Source of the DNA: an uncultured Lentisphaeria bacterium
Lineage (GTDB): Bacteria > Verrucomicrobiota > Lentisphaeria > Victivallales > UBA1829
Direction of reading: 5' to 3'
DNA: 38,323 nucleotides
Assembly: GCA_949282305.1 (NCBI GenBank)
Contig: CASDPB010000110.1
Span: forward strand, 1 to 38,323
The notes beneath the pieces are model-generated. The model did no database searches and was not told the DNA's origin. It saw only the letters and a program-made list of their open reading frames with translations. The position numbers were made by a program, and so were the translations under genes. Below are positions 27,887 through 35,865 of the stretch, in pieces; positions within the stretch are counted from its first letter, which is position 1, and the number at the start of each line of letters is the position of its first letter.

Positions 27887-28064
27887 ATGTTTTTCCGCAA
27901 ATCAAATGATTTCTAGTTTGTCAGACGGAGAAATCCGCTATTGCGAAGTCGAACGGCTTTCCGCAAAATAAATGATTTCAGTGTTGTACAGCAGGAAGAA
28001 CTGCTATTGCGAAGTCGAGCGGTTTTCCGCAAAATAAAATTTTTGCTTCGGAACAGACTGTTCC
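27876..28064. repeat. Three tandem 66-bp units, each with a hairpin near its end
   Basis: Units begin at 27876, 27942 and 28008, an exact 66-bp period. Shared blocks are TGC(A/G)AAGTC(A/G)A and TTTTCCGCAAA, with ATGATTTC in the first two. Each carries a hairpin with a different sequence: CGGA-GAAA-TCCG (27926-27937), AGCAG-GAAGAA-CTGCT (27990-28005) and GGAACAG-A-CTGTTCC (28050-28064). The third unit is diverged after its first half. No coding frame is supported. Confidence 0.75.
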
Positions 28065-28103
28065 CGATGTGCAGAGGTGCGGAGTATTGCGCCTGCTCTT
28101 ATA

Positions 28104-28121
28104 CGGCTCATAGACGAGCCG
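28104..28121. other. Small perfect hairpin in the hmu upstream region
   Basis: CGGCTC and GAGCCG form a 6-bp stem around a 6-nt loop. It lies in the otherwise featureless stretch 28065-28300, which has no credible gene or recognisable riboswitch. Its role is unknown. Confidence 0.4.
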
Positions 28122-28305
28122 GACGCAAAGATCGGCAATGGACAAATCCGCACTGCGGGAACTCCTTCCGGAAACCGGGACGCGGGCGGGAAAGGGGAAA
28201 GAGTCAGGTCTGTTCCGTTCCCCGGACAATTCCTGCGGCGGGCTGTCTGGCTTGTGCCGGATTTTCCGTGAGAGACTGACAGCATTGCAACACAAAACAA
28301 AAATA

Positions 28306-28319
28306 TTAGTCTTTTCTAA
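28306..28319. promoter_or_regulatory. Candidate metal-regulator site 1 (TTAG-N6-CTAA)
   Basis: TTAG, six bases, CTAA, lying 10 bp before a possible -35 box (TTGATT, 28329-28334). The spacing equals that of the core of DtxR/IdeR-type iron operators. The same pattern recurs at 28472-28485. Confidence 0.45.
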
Positions 28320-28328
28320 CTTTATTGC

Positions 28329-28356
28329 TTGATTTTTTTATGAATGAAAGTATATT
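28329..28356 (+). promoter_or_regulatory. Possible upstream promoter of the hmu operon
   Basis: TTGATT (28329-28334), 16-bp spacer, TATATT (28351-28356). It would give a leader of roughly 160 nt that contains the hairpin at 28394-28414. Confidence 0.4.
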
Positions 28357-28393
28357 CTTTGCAAATTAATATCGGACAGCATAAAATAATCCC

Positions 28394-28414
28394 GTTTCCG
28401 CATTCTGCGGAAAC
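28394..28414 (+). other. Perfect 9-bp hairpin in the hmu leader
   Basis: GTTTCCGCA and TGCGGAAAC pair perfectly around TTC. No T-run follows, so it is not a standard terminator. The arm sequence TTTCCGCA also occurs in the 66-bp repeats. It could be an RNA structure or a protein site. Confidence 0.5.
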
Positions 28415-28452
28415 AGCCAGGAAGGAGTTTTTCAGAAGATGAAGCGGATTTG

Positions 28453-28488
28453 TTGACTATTGGTTTTGTAATTAGTTCTATCTAATTA
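28453..28488 (+). promoter_or_regulatory. Promoter with overlapping inverted repeat before hmuT (site 2)
   Basis: TTGACT (28453-28458), 17-bp spacer and TTCTAT (28476-28481) form a possible promoter. TAATTAG (28469-28475) and CTAATTA (28482-28488) are exact inverted repeats whose 6-bp spacer is that -10 hexamer, so a bound repressor would cover it. The core is TTAG-N6-CTAA. Confidence 0.55.
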
Positions 28489-28524
28489 AATTGGAGTTTG
28501 TCTTTAGGAGACAGGGAGACGAAA

Positions 28525-29244
28525 TTGGATATATTCATCCTGATGATTTTATTTGCGGCGTGGTTTCAGAGCATGTTGAAGCTGACTCTGCTGCCGCGCC
28601 TGTTCCGGTGGGGCATCCTGATTCTGGCGGTTCTCCCGGTGTTTTTTTTCAAGGAACGGCTGGCGGCATGCAGTTTCCAGTCATTGGGAGCGTTTCTTTC
28701 CGACAGCGGGAACCTGCAGGATTTTTGCGCTTTGATCGTAATTCAGGAGCTTCTTGCGCTGCTTCTCGGTTTTTCCCTGCTGAAAAACCGCGAGCTGGGA
28801 CGGCGGAACAGGTTCTGGAAATATGCCGCTCTTCTGCCGTCGCTTCTGCTTCCCGCCGGGGCAATGTATGCGGAGGCGGTTGCATTCAACACCCTGATCC
28901 GTTATGATTTCAACACGATCATGTGGGCTACGGCGCTGGGACTGGTCTGCGTGAGTGCGCTTTTCTGCGAGCTTCTCCCGTTCATTACCGGCAGGGGACT
29001 CATGGAAAAAATCTCCGCGGCGCTGAACGCCACCTGGATTCTTGTCCTGCTGGCGGTGTTTATGCCGGCTGCCGCGGACGGTCAGTTTTCCGCACAGGCG
29101 GAACATGGAGCGCAGTGGGTCCCCGTCAGGGATTTCTGTATTCTCGGAGCGCTTGCCGTGTGCGTGCTTGTTTCGGGAAGTGTAATTCATTGTTGCAGAA
29201 AATACAAGGAAAAAAAGGATACAAAGAGAAAATGCGTTATGTGA
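28525..29244 (+). CDS. hmuT: HmuT-like polytopic membrane protein
   Basis: A 239-residue protein with about six hydrophobic segments (IFILMILFAAWFQSMLKL, LFRWGILILAVLPVFFF, FCALIVIQELLALLLGFS, AALLPSLLLPAGAMYAEA, IMWATALGLVCVSALFCEL, ATWILVLLAVFMPAAA, then ILGALAVCVLVSG). I choose TTG 28525 because GGGAG lies 6 nt upstream; TTG 28498 is an alternative. Sequence alone does not name it. Its place directly before the ExbB-like, DUF2149 and CobN-like genes matches hmuT of the Bacteroidetes hmuYRSTUV heme loci, so the symbol is by context. It overlaps the next gene by 13 nt. It probably forms part of the membrane platform. Confidence 0.7.
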   Translation: MDIFILMILFAAWFQSMLKLTLLPRLFRWGILILAVLPVFFFKERLAACSFQSLGAFLSDSGNLQDFCALIVIQELLALLLGFSLLKNRELGRRNRFWKYAALLPSLLLPAGAMYAEAVAFNTLIRYDFNTIMWATALGLVCVSALFCELLPFITGRGLMEKISAALNATWILVLLAVFMPAAADGQFSAQAEHGAQWVPVRDFCILGALAVCVLVSGSVIHCCRKYKEKKDTKRKCVM

Positions 29245-29840
29245 CGGAAATTTTGAACTGGGTGTCGGCTAGCTTCATGCTTCCCGACATTGTGCTGCTG
29301 CTTGCGGCGATGGTCTTTGCACTGGTTGAACTGGGAGGGTTCTGCTCCACCTGGCTGACGCTGCTCAAACACAGGAGAAAGCGCGAGGCGATCATGGAGC
29401 TTCTGCGCAAAGACCGGCGGATTGAACCGTCCATGCTGGGGCAGGGAGTGTTTGCGCGTCATCTGCAGGAACTTGCCGCGATGAACTGGGACGAAATTCA
29501 TTGCGAGAAGCTGATTTTCGACTTTTCGCAGAATTATGAGCATGAACTTGAACGCGCCAGGTTCATGATGAAGATCGGGCCGATGCTGGGGCTGATGGGG
29601 ACTCTGATTCCGCTCGGCCCCGCGCTTGCCGGGCTTGCATCGGGCGACATTGCCTCAATGGCATATAACATGCAGGTCGCGTTCGGAACAACGGTTGTCG
29701 GCATTTTCGTCGCCGGCGTGGGACTGCTTCTCTACTCCGTGAAGAAGCATTGGTTTGCCGATGAGATCGCGAGCCTGCGTTATGCACTGGACATTCATTT
29801 GAGAAAGGAGTCGGAAAATGGCAAGAGCGCCGCGTTATAA
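29232..29840 (+). CDS. hmuU: HmuU-like MotA/TolQ/ExbB proton-channel subunit
   Basis: A 202-residue protein with three membrane segments: MLPDIVLLLAAMVFALVEL near the start, then the pair IGPMLGLMGTLIPLGPALAG and MQVAFGTTVVGIFVAGVGLL. These last two carry the MotA/TolQ/ExbB signatures (GLMGTLIPLG, AFGTTVVGIFVAG). A cytoplasmic loop of ~100 residues (KHRRKREAIMELLRKD...) lies between segments 1 and 2, as in ExbB. ATG 29232 is used; longer in-frame starts would lie inside hmuT. It overlaps hmuT by 13 nt and hmuV by 23 nt, indicating tight coupling. The inferred role is the proton-conducting stator that powers the CobN-like chelatase. Confidence 0.88.
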   Translation: MRYVTEILNWVSASFMLPDIVLLLAAMVFALVELGGFCSTWLTLLKHRRKREAIMELLRKDRRIEPSMLGQGVFARHLQELAAMNWDEIHCEKLIFDFSQNYEHELERARFMMKIGPMLGLMGTLIPLGPALAGLASGDIASMAYNMQVAFGTTVVGIFVAGVGLLLYSVKKHWFADEIASLRYALDIHLRKESENGKSAAL

Positions 29841-30159
29841 AGCGTTTGACAATGACGAAGACTGTGATCCGCTGACCGGGCTGCTCAATCTTTTTGACGC
29901 GGCGATGGTCTTTGCCGTCGGTCTGATGGTGGCGTTTGTCATTCAAAGCCGCATGACGGAGTTTTTGACTTCCGAAGATGTGACTTTCGTCAAAAACGCG
30001 GGCAGACCGGATATGGAAATCATTGTCAAGAAGGAAAACAAGGTATCCCGTTACAAGGCGGAAAAGACGACCGGTTCGGGCAGGGGGCAGAGAGTCGGCA
30101 TCGCATACCGCCTGGAGAGCGGAGAGGTGATTTATGTCCCGGAAGGAAATGAAAAATGA
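29818..30159 (+). CDS. hmuV: HmuV-like DUF2149 protein (ExbD-like)
   Basis: A 113-residue protein of the DUF2149 family. After a short acidic start comes DPLTGLLNLFDAAMVFAVG, one membrane helix with Asp27 at its start, then a small periplasmic domain ending SGEVIYVPEG. The layout (short cytosolic tail, one helix with a leading Asp, periplasmic domain) parallels ExbD/TolR, where the helix Asp is needed for proton coupling. The gene overlaps the ExbB-like gene by 23 nt and the CobN-like gene by 4 nt (ATGA). HmuV of P. gingivalis and Bacteroides belongs to the same family. The functional analogy to ExbD is my inference. Confidence 0.85.
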   Translation: MARAPRYKAFDNDEDCDPLTGLLNLFDAAMVFAVGLMVAFVIQSRMTEFLTSEDVTFVKNAGRPDMEIIVKKENKVSRYKAEKTTGSGRGQRVGIAYRLESGEVIYVPEGNEK

Positions 30160-33100
30160 GTGTCGATGACAAAAAGAAAAAGATCATGTTTTATGCCGTT
30201 CTGGTGATTTTCATCGCGGCTGCCGCATTCGCGCTTTACCGCTTCGGTTCCCCGACGCATGTCGGCATGATCAATTATCCGGAGTACATGCTCGCGGAGA
30301 ACATGGATCAGAAAATCAATCCGATGGTGCGCATCACTCCGGTGAAGTGGAGCGACAAGACGAGTCCCGATGAGCTGCGCAAATACGACGTGCTCTATTT
30401 TTTCGGAATGGGACTTCAGTTTTCCGAGAAGCAGCAGGAACAGCTCGACGCGCTGATGAAGCGGGGCGTGCCTGTTTACGTGACGGCTTCCACCCGTGCC
30501 GAGACGCGCCTTAATACTCTGACGGAGGCGCAGACGAAGAATGTAGCCGCCTATATGGGGAACGGCGGCAGGGAGAATTTCCGGCAGCTGATGAATTATA
30601 CGCGCTATGCGATTCACGGCAGACGCCTGTTCGCGGAGAAACCGCTTCCCCCGAAACATATTCCTGCCTCCGCATTTTTCCATACCGATGAAAACGCCGT
30701 CTTCACAACCTATGCGGAGTATCTGAAATTCTATCAGGAATCCGGAAAATACAATGAGAAAAACCCGACGGTCTGCATTCTTTCCGGCAACGGAGGAGGA
30801 GACCTCAAGACTCTGGTTGCCGCACTGGAAAAGCGCAATATCAATGTCGTCGGCGTTTCCGGCATGATGCGCCGTCTTTCCATGCTGGAGGAGATCAAGC
30901 CGGATTTGATTATCTACCAGCCTCATGGAAGGCTTTCGATGGATGATCCCGATGCGGCGGTCGCGGCTCTGAAAAAATACAACATTCCGCTGTTCTGCCC
31001 GATCAAGGTCAGCCAGCCATATCATGAATATCTGAAAGACCAGCGCGGAATGACCGGAGGCATGTTGAGCCAGAGCGTGACGATGCCCGAACTGGACGGC
31101 GGCGCGGTGCCGTTCGTGCTTTCGGCGCTTTATCCGAATGCGCGCGGACTTCAGGAGTTCCGGATCATTCCGGACCGTCTGGAGCGTTTCTGCACAATGG
31201 TGCGCAAGACGCTGGATCTGAAGCGGAAACCGAATTCCGAAAAGAAGATTGTCATCATCTATTACAAGGGGCCCGGAAAAAATGCAATGAACGCCGGAGG
31301 AATCGAGGTCGGGGACTCTCTGCTGAATGTTCTGAAACATCTGCGGGACGCCGGTTTCACGACAGGGACGCTGCCGGAGACTCCCGCGGAACTCAACCGC
31401 ATGGTGCAGGAACAGGCGGCTGTCTTCGGAACTTATGCCGAAGGCGCGATTTCGGAGTTCATCAAAAAGGGCAATCCGGAACTCATTTCAGAGGAGGAAT
31501 ACCTTTCCTGGGTCAGAAAAAGCCTTCCGGCGGATTTGTTTGAAAGCGTGGAAAAACAGTATGGCAGGTTTCCGGGAAAATATCTGAGCGTCGAACGTGA
31601 CGGGAAACCGTATCTTGTGCTCGGCAAACTTCAGTTCGGCAACATCGTGCTGATGCCGCAGGGGCTGCCTGCCTACGGGGAGGACACCAATAAGCTGATT
31701 CACGGCGTGAAACAGGCTCCGCCGCTGAGTTATCTGGCGACTTACCTCTGGCTGCGGCATAAGTTCAACGCGGACGCCCTGATGCACTTCGGAACGCACG
31801 GCAGTCTGGAGTTTACTCCCTGGAAACAGGTTGCGCTCTCCAGTTACGACTGGCCGGATGCGCTGATCGGGGAAATGCCGCATTATTATTTGTATGTCAT
31901 CAACAACCCCGGCGAGGCGCTGATCGCCAAGCGCCGCAGTTATGCCACGATGGTGAGCCATTTGACCGCGCCTTTCATGAATTCCGGTTCCTACGGTCCG
32001 CTTGCCGAGCTGGAAAAGAAAATCGATGAGTATGAAACTGCTGAGTCGGAGATGCTCAGGGAGGAATATCGCAAGTCGATTATCGCTTCGGTGAAAAAGG
32101 AGAAGATTGATCAGGACATCAAATTCAGCCCGGAGTTCGCGAAAGGAAAACTGACGGACGGGGATCTGGAACGGCTGCATGAGCATCTGCATGAAATCGG
32201 CGGCGCGAAAGTCAACCGCGGGCTTTATGTGATCGGGCGTCCCTACTCGAAGGAGCAGGCGGATGAAACCGCGCTGCTGATGTCCGTGGATCATGTCGCG
32301 GAACAGCTTTTCAAGGAGGATGTGAAGCGCGGCAGGGTGAAGGAGGAACAGCGTGACAAGCCGCTTTTCTATGATGCCAACTATATCAAGCCTGCGCGGA
32401 AGATGATTGAGGAGGCTTTCAGAAATCCTCCGAAGAAAACCGTGAAGAAACCTGACGTTCCGGAGAGGAAAACGGCTTCCGGCGCTCCGATGTCACCGGA
32501 AGCGATGAAGAAGGCACTGGAAAGCATGCCGCCGGCGATGAGAGCCGCGTTTGAACGGATGACGCCGGAGGAACGGAGCGTCGCAATGAAGATGTTTGCT
32601 TCCGGGATGCGTCCTGCCGGAATGGGACGCGGCGGCCGTTCCGGCGGGATGAGAATGGGAGGAGCGCCGGAAAAACCGAAGTTCGATCCCGTGCAGTCCG
32701 CGCTGCATGTGCGCGGAGAGCTGATCGCCTCGACACAGTATGAACTGGATTCGATCGTGAATGCCTTCTCCGGCGGCTATCTTGCTCCGTCACCCGGCGG
32801 CGATCCGGTCGGCAATCCGGACACGGTTCCGACGGGACGCAATCTTTACGGCATAGATCCCGAGCGGACGCCGACGAAAGAGAGTTACGCCGTCGGAAAG
32901 AAGCTGGGCGAGGCTTTGATTGCGGCGAAGCTCAAGAGCACCGGAAAATATCCGGAAAAGGTCGCGTTCACGCTCTGGGGAGGCGAGTTCATCCGGAGCA
33001 GGGGAACGAATATCGGAGAGATTTTCTTCCTGCTCGGAGTGGAGCCGATTTGGGATTCCAGAGGAAGAGTGCAGGATGTCAGGCTGATCCCCGATGAGGA

Positions 33101-34355
33101 GCTCAGGCGTCCGCGCATTGACGTGCTTGTGCAGACGTCGGGACAGTTCCGCGGCGCCGCCGCCAGCCGGATGAGGCTGATCGACAAGGCGGTCAGACTG
33201 GCGAGTTCGGCGCCGAAGGGACAGTATGACAACTTCGTGCAGAAGGGCTCCGAGACCGTCGTGCGCGAGCTGATTGCAGGAGGCATGTCCCCTGAACAGG
33301 CGAAAAGCCTTGCCGATGCCCGCGTTTTCGGCGGAGTCAACGGCAATTTCGGAACCGGCGTGACCGGTATGGTGCAGTCCGGCGACAAATGGGAGGATTC
33401 CAAAGTGATTGCTGACCTGTATCTGAACAATATGGGGGCGCTTTACACCGAGGATCACTGGGGCGAATCCATCCCCGGCGTGTTCAAGGCGGCAATGCAG
33501 AACACGGATACCGTGGTCCAGCCGCGTTCCTCGAATTCATGGGGACCGCTCTCTCTTGACCATGTCTATGAATTCATGGGCGGCATGAACCTGGCGGTTA
33601 GAAATGTGACCGGCAAGGAGCCGGATACTTATTTCAACGATCTGCGCACGCCCGGACGCGCCAGGATTCAGGAGGCGGGCGAAGCGGCAATGGTCGAGGC
33701 GAGAAGCACGGTGCTGAATCCGAAATATCTGAAGGAGATGATGAAGGAAGGCCCCGGAGGAGCCGGGACTTTTGCGGAAGTCCTGCGCAACAGTTACGGC
33801 TGGAAGGTGATGAAGCCGGACATGCTCAAGGATCATCTCTTCGACGAATACAAGGCGGTTTTCGTGGATGACAAATACAATCTGGACATGAAGAAATATT
33901 TCGAATCCAAAAACCCGTATGCGCTTCAGGAGATCACCGCCGTAATGATGGAGACCGCGCGCAAGGGACTCTGGAAGACGGATGCGGCGACGCTCAGACA
34001 GCTTGCGGAGCTTCACGCCGAGCTTGTGAAGAACCACGGCGCGGCATGCAGCGGATTTGTCTGCAACAATGCCAAACTCAAGGAGTTCATTGATTCCAGA
34101 CTTTCCGATGCGCAGGCGAAACAGTCTTACAATGACGAGATAAGAAAAGTGAGAACTCCGGCGCCTTCCTCTTCGCAGGACAGCAGGAGCGAAGAGGTGG
34201 AGGGAATGAAGCTCAAGGAACAGGTGATTCAGCAGGAAAAAACGGAATCGAAGCTCACCAGACGCAATGCCGTGATTCTGCTGATTTCTCTGGTCGTTCT
34301 GATAACGGCGGCTTTCCTGATCGGAAAATACCGGAGGAAATCGGAAGAGCAGTAA
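30156..34355 (+). CDS. hmuS: HmuS-like CobN/magnesium-chelatase-family protein, membrane-tethered
   Basis: A 1399-residue CobN/BchH-family protein. An N-terminal membrane helix (IMFYAVLVIFIAAAAFALY) and a C-terminal one (AVILLISLVVLITAAFLIG) would tether a large periplasmic chelatase. Family motifs are HFGTHGSLEFTPWKQ (about 544-558), RRSYATMVSHLTAPF and the late block around residue 1098 (EDHWGESIPGVFKAAMQN, SNSWGPLSLDHVYEFMGGMN). Cytosolic cobaltochelatase CobN lacks such tethers and works with CobS/CobT, which are absent. In Bacteroidetes hmu loci the equivalent HmuS is reported to remove iron from heme anaerobically. Residues ~779-836 are a Met- and Gly-rich insert with 11 Met. A strong terminator follows at 34374-34420. 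Confidence 0.92.
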   Translation: MSVDDKKKKIMFYAVLVIFIAAAAFALYRFGSPTHVGMINYPEYMLAENMDQKINPMVRITPVKWSDKTSPDELRKYDVLYFFGMGLQFSEKQQEQLDALMKRGVPVYVTASTRAETRLNTLTEAQTKNVAAYMGNGGRENFRQLMNYTRYAIHGRRLFAEKPLPPKHIPASAFFHTDENAVFTTYAEYLKFYQESGKYNEKNPTVCILSGNGGGDLKTLVAALEKRNINVVGVSGMMRRLSMLEEIKPDLIIYQPHGRLSMDDPDAAVAALKKYNIPLFCPIKVSQPYHEYLKDQRGMTGGMLSQSVTMPELDGGAVPFVLSALYPNARGLQEFRIIPDRLERFCTMVRKTLDLKRKPNSEKKIVIIYYKGPGKNAMNAGGIEVGDSLLNVLKHLRDAGFTTGTLPETPAELNRMVQEQAAVFGTYAEGAISEFIKKGNPELISEEEYLSWVRKSLPADLFESVEKQYGRFPGKYLSVERDGKPYLVLGKLQFGNIVLMPQGLPAYGEDTNKLIHGVKQAPPLSYLATYLWLRHKFNADALMHFGTHGSLEFTPWKQVALSSYDWPDALIGEMPHYYLYVINNPGEALIAKRRSYATMVSHLTAPFMNSGSYGPLAELEKKIDEYETAESEMLREEYRKSIIASVKKEKIDQDIKFSPEFAKGKLTDGDLERLHEHLHEIGGAKVNRGLYVIGRPYSKEQADETALLMSVDHVAEQLFKEDVKRGRVKEEQRDKPLFYDANYIKPARKMIEEAFRNPPKKTVKKPDVPERKTASGAPMSPEAMKKALESMPPAMRAAFERMTPEERSVAMKMFASGMRPAGMGRGGRSGGMRMGGAPEKPKFDPVQSALHVRGELIASTQYELDSIVNAFSGGYLAPSPGGDPVGNPDTVPTGRNLYGIDPERTPTKESYAVGKKLGEALIAAKLKSTGKYPEKVAFTLWGGEFIRSRGTNIGEIFFLLGVEPIWDSRGRVQDVRLIPDEELRRPRIDVLVQTSGQFRGAAASRMRLIDKAVRLASSAPKGQYDNFVQKGSETVVRELIAGGMSPEQAKSLADARVFGGVNGNFGTGVTGMVQSGDKWEDSKVIADLYLNNMGALYTEDHWGESIPGVFKAAMQNTDTVVQPRSSNSWGPLSLDHVYEFMGGMNLAVRNVTGKEPDTYFNDLRTPGRARIQEAGEAAMVEARSTVLNPKYLKEMMKEGPGGAGTFAEVLRNSYGWKVMKPDMLKDHLFDEYKAVFVDDKYNLDMKKYFESKNPYALQEITAVMMETARKGLWKTDAATLRQLAELHAELVKNHGAACSGFVCNNAKLKEFIDSRLSDAQAKQSYNDEIRKVRTPAPSSSQDSRSEEVEGMKLKEQVIQQEKTESKLTRRNAVILLISLVVLITAAFLIGKYRRKSEEQ

Positions 34356-34373
34356 ATCCGCAGACCACCCCGC

Positions 34374-34420
34374 ACGGCGTATCGGGAGGAACCTCCACAC
34401 TTCCTGATACGCCGTTTTTT
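34374..34420 (+). terminator. Rho-independent terminator of the hmu operon
   Basis: Arms 34374-34387 and 34402-34415 pair over 14 positions (ACGGCGTATC... with one G-T pair), followed by TTTTTTATTT. It lies about 20 nt after the hmuS stop codon. Confidence 0.93.
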
Positions 34421-34563
34421 ATTTCACTGTGTTCAATTGGGGGACGGCTTCGGGAAGAGAAGGAATGCCCGGAAAGAGAGCTTCCGGTTCCGTGCGGCTG
34501 TGCATCGGGCGGTCTTCAACGTTCTGACTTCCGCCCAGCGGTTCCTGTTGCAGCTGTCCCGGG

Positions 34564-35493
34564 TTATTTTACGTCGTCGAAGAGCCATGTGGAGAGATAG
34601 CGCTCCCCGGAGTCCGGCATCAGCGCGACAATCCGCTTTCCTTCGTTTTCCGTTCTGCGCGCCGCCGTCAACGCCGCGAAAAGCGCCGCGCCGGAGGAGA
34701 TCCCGACAAGAATTCCCTCCTGTCTTGCGAGTTCCCGCGAGGTGTTCCCCGCGTCCTCCGCTCTGACGGGCATGACTTCGTCGATGATTTCCGTGTTCAG
34801 AATCTTCGGGATGAAATTTGCTCCGATGCCCTGGATTTTATGCGGTCCGGCTTTCCCGCCGGAGAGGATCGGCGAATCGTCCGGTTCGACCGCAATCAGT
34901 TTTACATCCGGATTGACTTCTTTCAGGCGTGTCCCGATGCCGGTCAGCGTTCCGCCCGTCCCGACCCCGGCGACGAAAATGTCGATCCGGCTGCCGGTGT
35001 CGCGGAGAATTTCTTCCACCGTAACTTTGTAATGATACGCAGGATTTGCCGGATTCGTAAACTGTCCGGGGATGATTGAGCCCGGATTTGCCGCGAGGAG
35101 CTCCTGTGCTTTGTCGATGGAGCCCTGCATTCCTTTTGCACCTTCCGTGAGGACGATCTCCGCCCCGAGCGCCGCGAGAAGTTTCCTGCGCTCAATGCTC
35201 ATGGTTTCCGGCATGGTCAGGATCAGTTTGTAACCCTTGACCGCCGCCGCCATGGCGAGTCCGATTCCCGTGTTGCCGCTGGTCGGTTCGATGATGAGTC
35301 CGCCTTTCCGGAGCCTTCCGGATTTCTCCGCATCCTCGATCAAGGCGAATCCGATACGGTCTTTGACGCTGGACATCGGATTGAATGATTCCAGTTTCAG
35401 CAGGATTTCCGCTTTGGAGTCGTTCAGTTTGTTCACTCTGACAAGCGGCGTGTTGCCGATGAGCGACAGAATATTTTCTGCGATTTTTTCCAT
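34564..35493 (-). CDS. cysK: Cysteine synthase A
   Basis: A 309-residue PLP enzyme (O-acetylserine sulfhydrylase). ATG 35493 (MEKIAENILSLIGNTPLV) is chosen because GGGAG lies 7 nt before it; ATG 35499 is too close to that site. Motifs are GNTPLVRVN, FNPMSSVKDRIG with the PLP Lys, EPTSGNTGIGLA for substrate binding, AGVGTGGTLTGIG for PLP phosphate, and GISSGAALFAA late. It makes cysteine from O-acetylserine and sulfide in the cytosol. It is convergent with the hmu operon and follows the end of the phage head module. It seems to be a normal chromosomal gene marking the host side of that junction. Confidence 0.94.
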   Translation of the reverse strand: MEKIAENILSLIGNTPLVRVNKLNDSKAEILLKLESFNPMSSVKDRIGFALIEDAEKSGRLRKGGLIIEPTSGNTGIGLAMAAAVKGYKLILTMPETMSIERRKLLAALGAEIVLTEGAKGMQGSIDKAQELLAANPGSIIPGQFTNPANPAYHYKVTVEEILRDTGSRIDIFVAGVGTGGTLTGIGTRLKEVNPDVKLIAVEPDDSPILSGGKAGPHKIQGIGANFIPKILNTEIIDEVMPVRAEDAGNTSRELARQEGILVGISSGAALFAALTAARRTENEGKRIVALMPDSGERYLSTWLFDDVK

Positions 35494-35865
35494 AATCATT
35501 CTCCCGTTTTATTCAAAAAATTGTTTTGATACCGTAATGCACCGCAATCATGAAAGCGAATCCTGCCGTGCTCCCGCATGGAAAAGCTGAGCGCCGCAGA
35601 CGGAATCTCCCGATCTGCCGTTATTCTGTCTGCATCGGGACAGTTCATGCCGGATTCAAACCAGTTCAATGTACCCGCTTCATGCTGTAAAATCCAGTTG
35701 AAAATCAATTTTCCGGCAGATTTTTGCATGGATTGAACGAGGGAATGGCGGCGGAACGGCATATCAGGAGGAAGGGAATGACTCGGTTTGTCCGTTTTGC
35801 CGCAGTCAGGCTGTTCCGGGAGAAGAGGGAGCCCCCGGAGGGCAGGGGGCTTCGGGGGGATGAAT
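35494..35865 (-). other. Gap between phage gp36 gene and cysK, with a hairpin
   Basis: 372 bp with no gene I can support. A frame runs through it on the minus strand (ending ...RYQNNFLNKTGE just inside the cysK start) but has no ribosome site and no recognised family, and most of its upstream part lies over gp36. AGCCCCC/GGGGGCT (35830-35851, 8-nt loop) forms a 7-bp hairpin 15 nt after the gp36 stop, probably a weak terminator. Missing tail genes make this the likely prophage edge. Confidence 0.6.

Noticed and set aside
27876-28064. CRISPR array
   Set aside because: Units are directly joined with a 66-bp period and share sequence through most of their length. There are no alternating identical repeats and unique spacers, and no cas genes.
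28165-28260. Possible cobalamin riboswitch before the CobN-like operon, because of AGTCAGG near 28205
   Set aside because: The rest of the B12 box and the conserved cobalamin-riboswitch core (GCCACTG and related blocks) are absent, and the operon fits heme use rather than cobalamin synthesis.
28138-28332. 64-codon frame in the hmu upstream region
   Set aside because: No ribosome site, no family likeness, and it overlaps candidate regulatory sites.
30156-34355. Naming the CobN-like gene as aerobic cobaltochelatase cobN
   Set aside because: No CobS, CobT or other cobalamin genes nearby, membrane helices at both ends, and ExbB/DUF2149 partners all point to HmuS instead.
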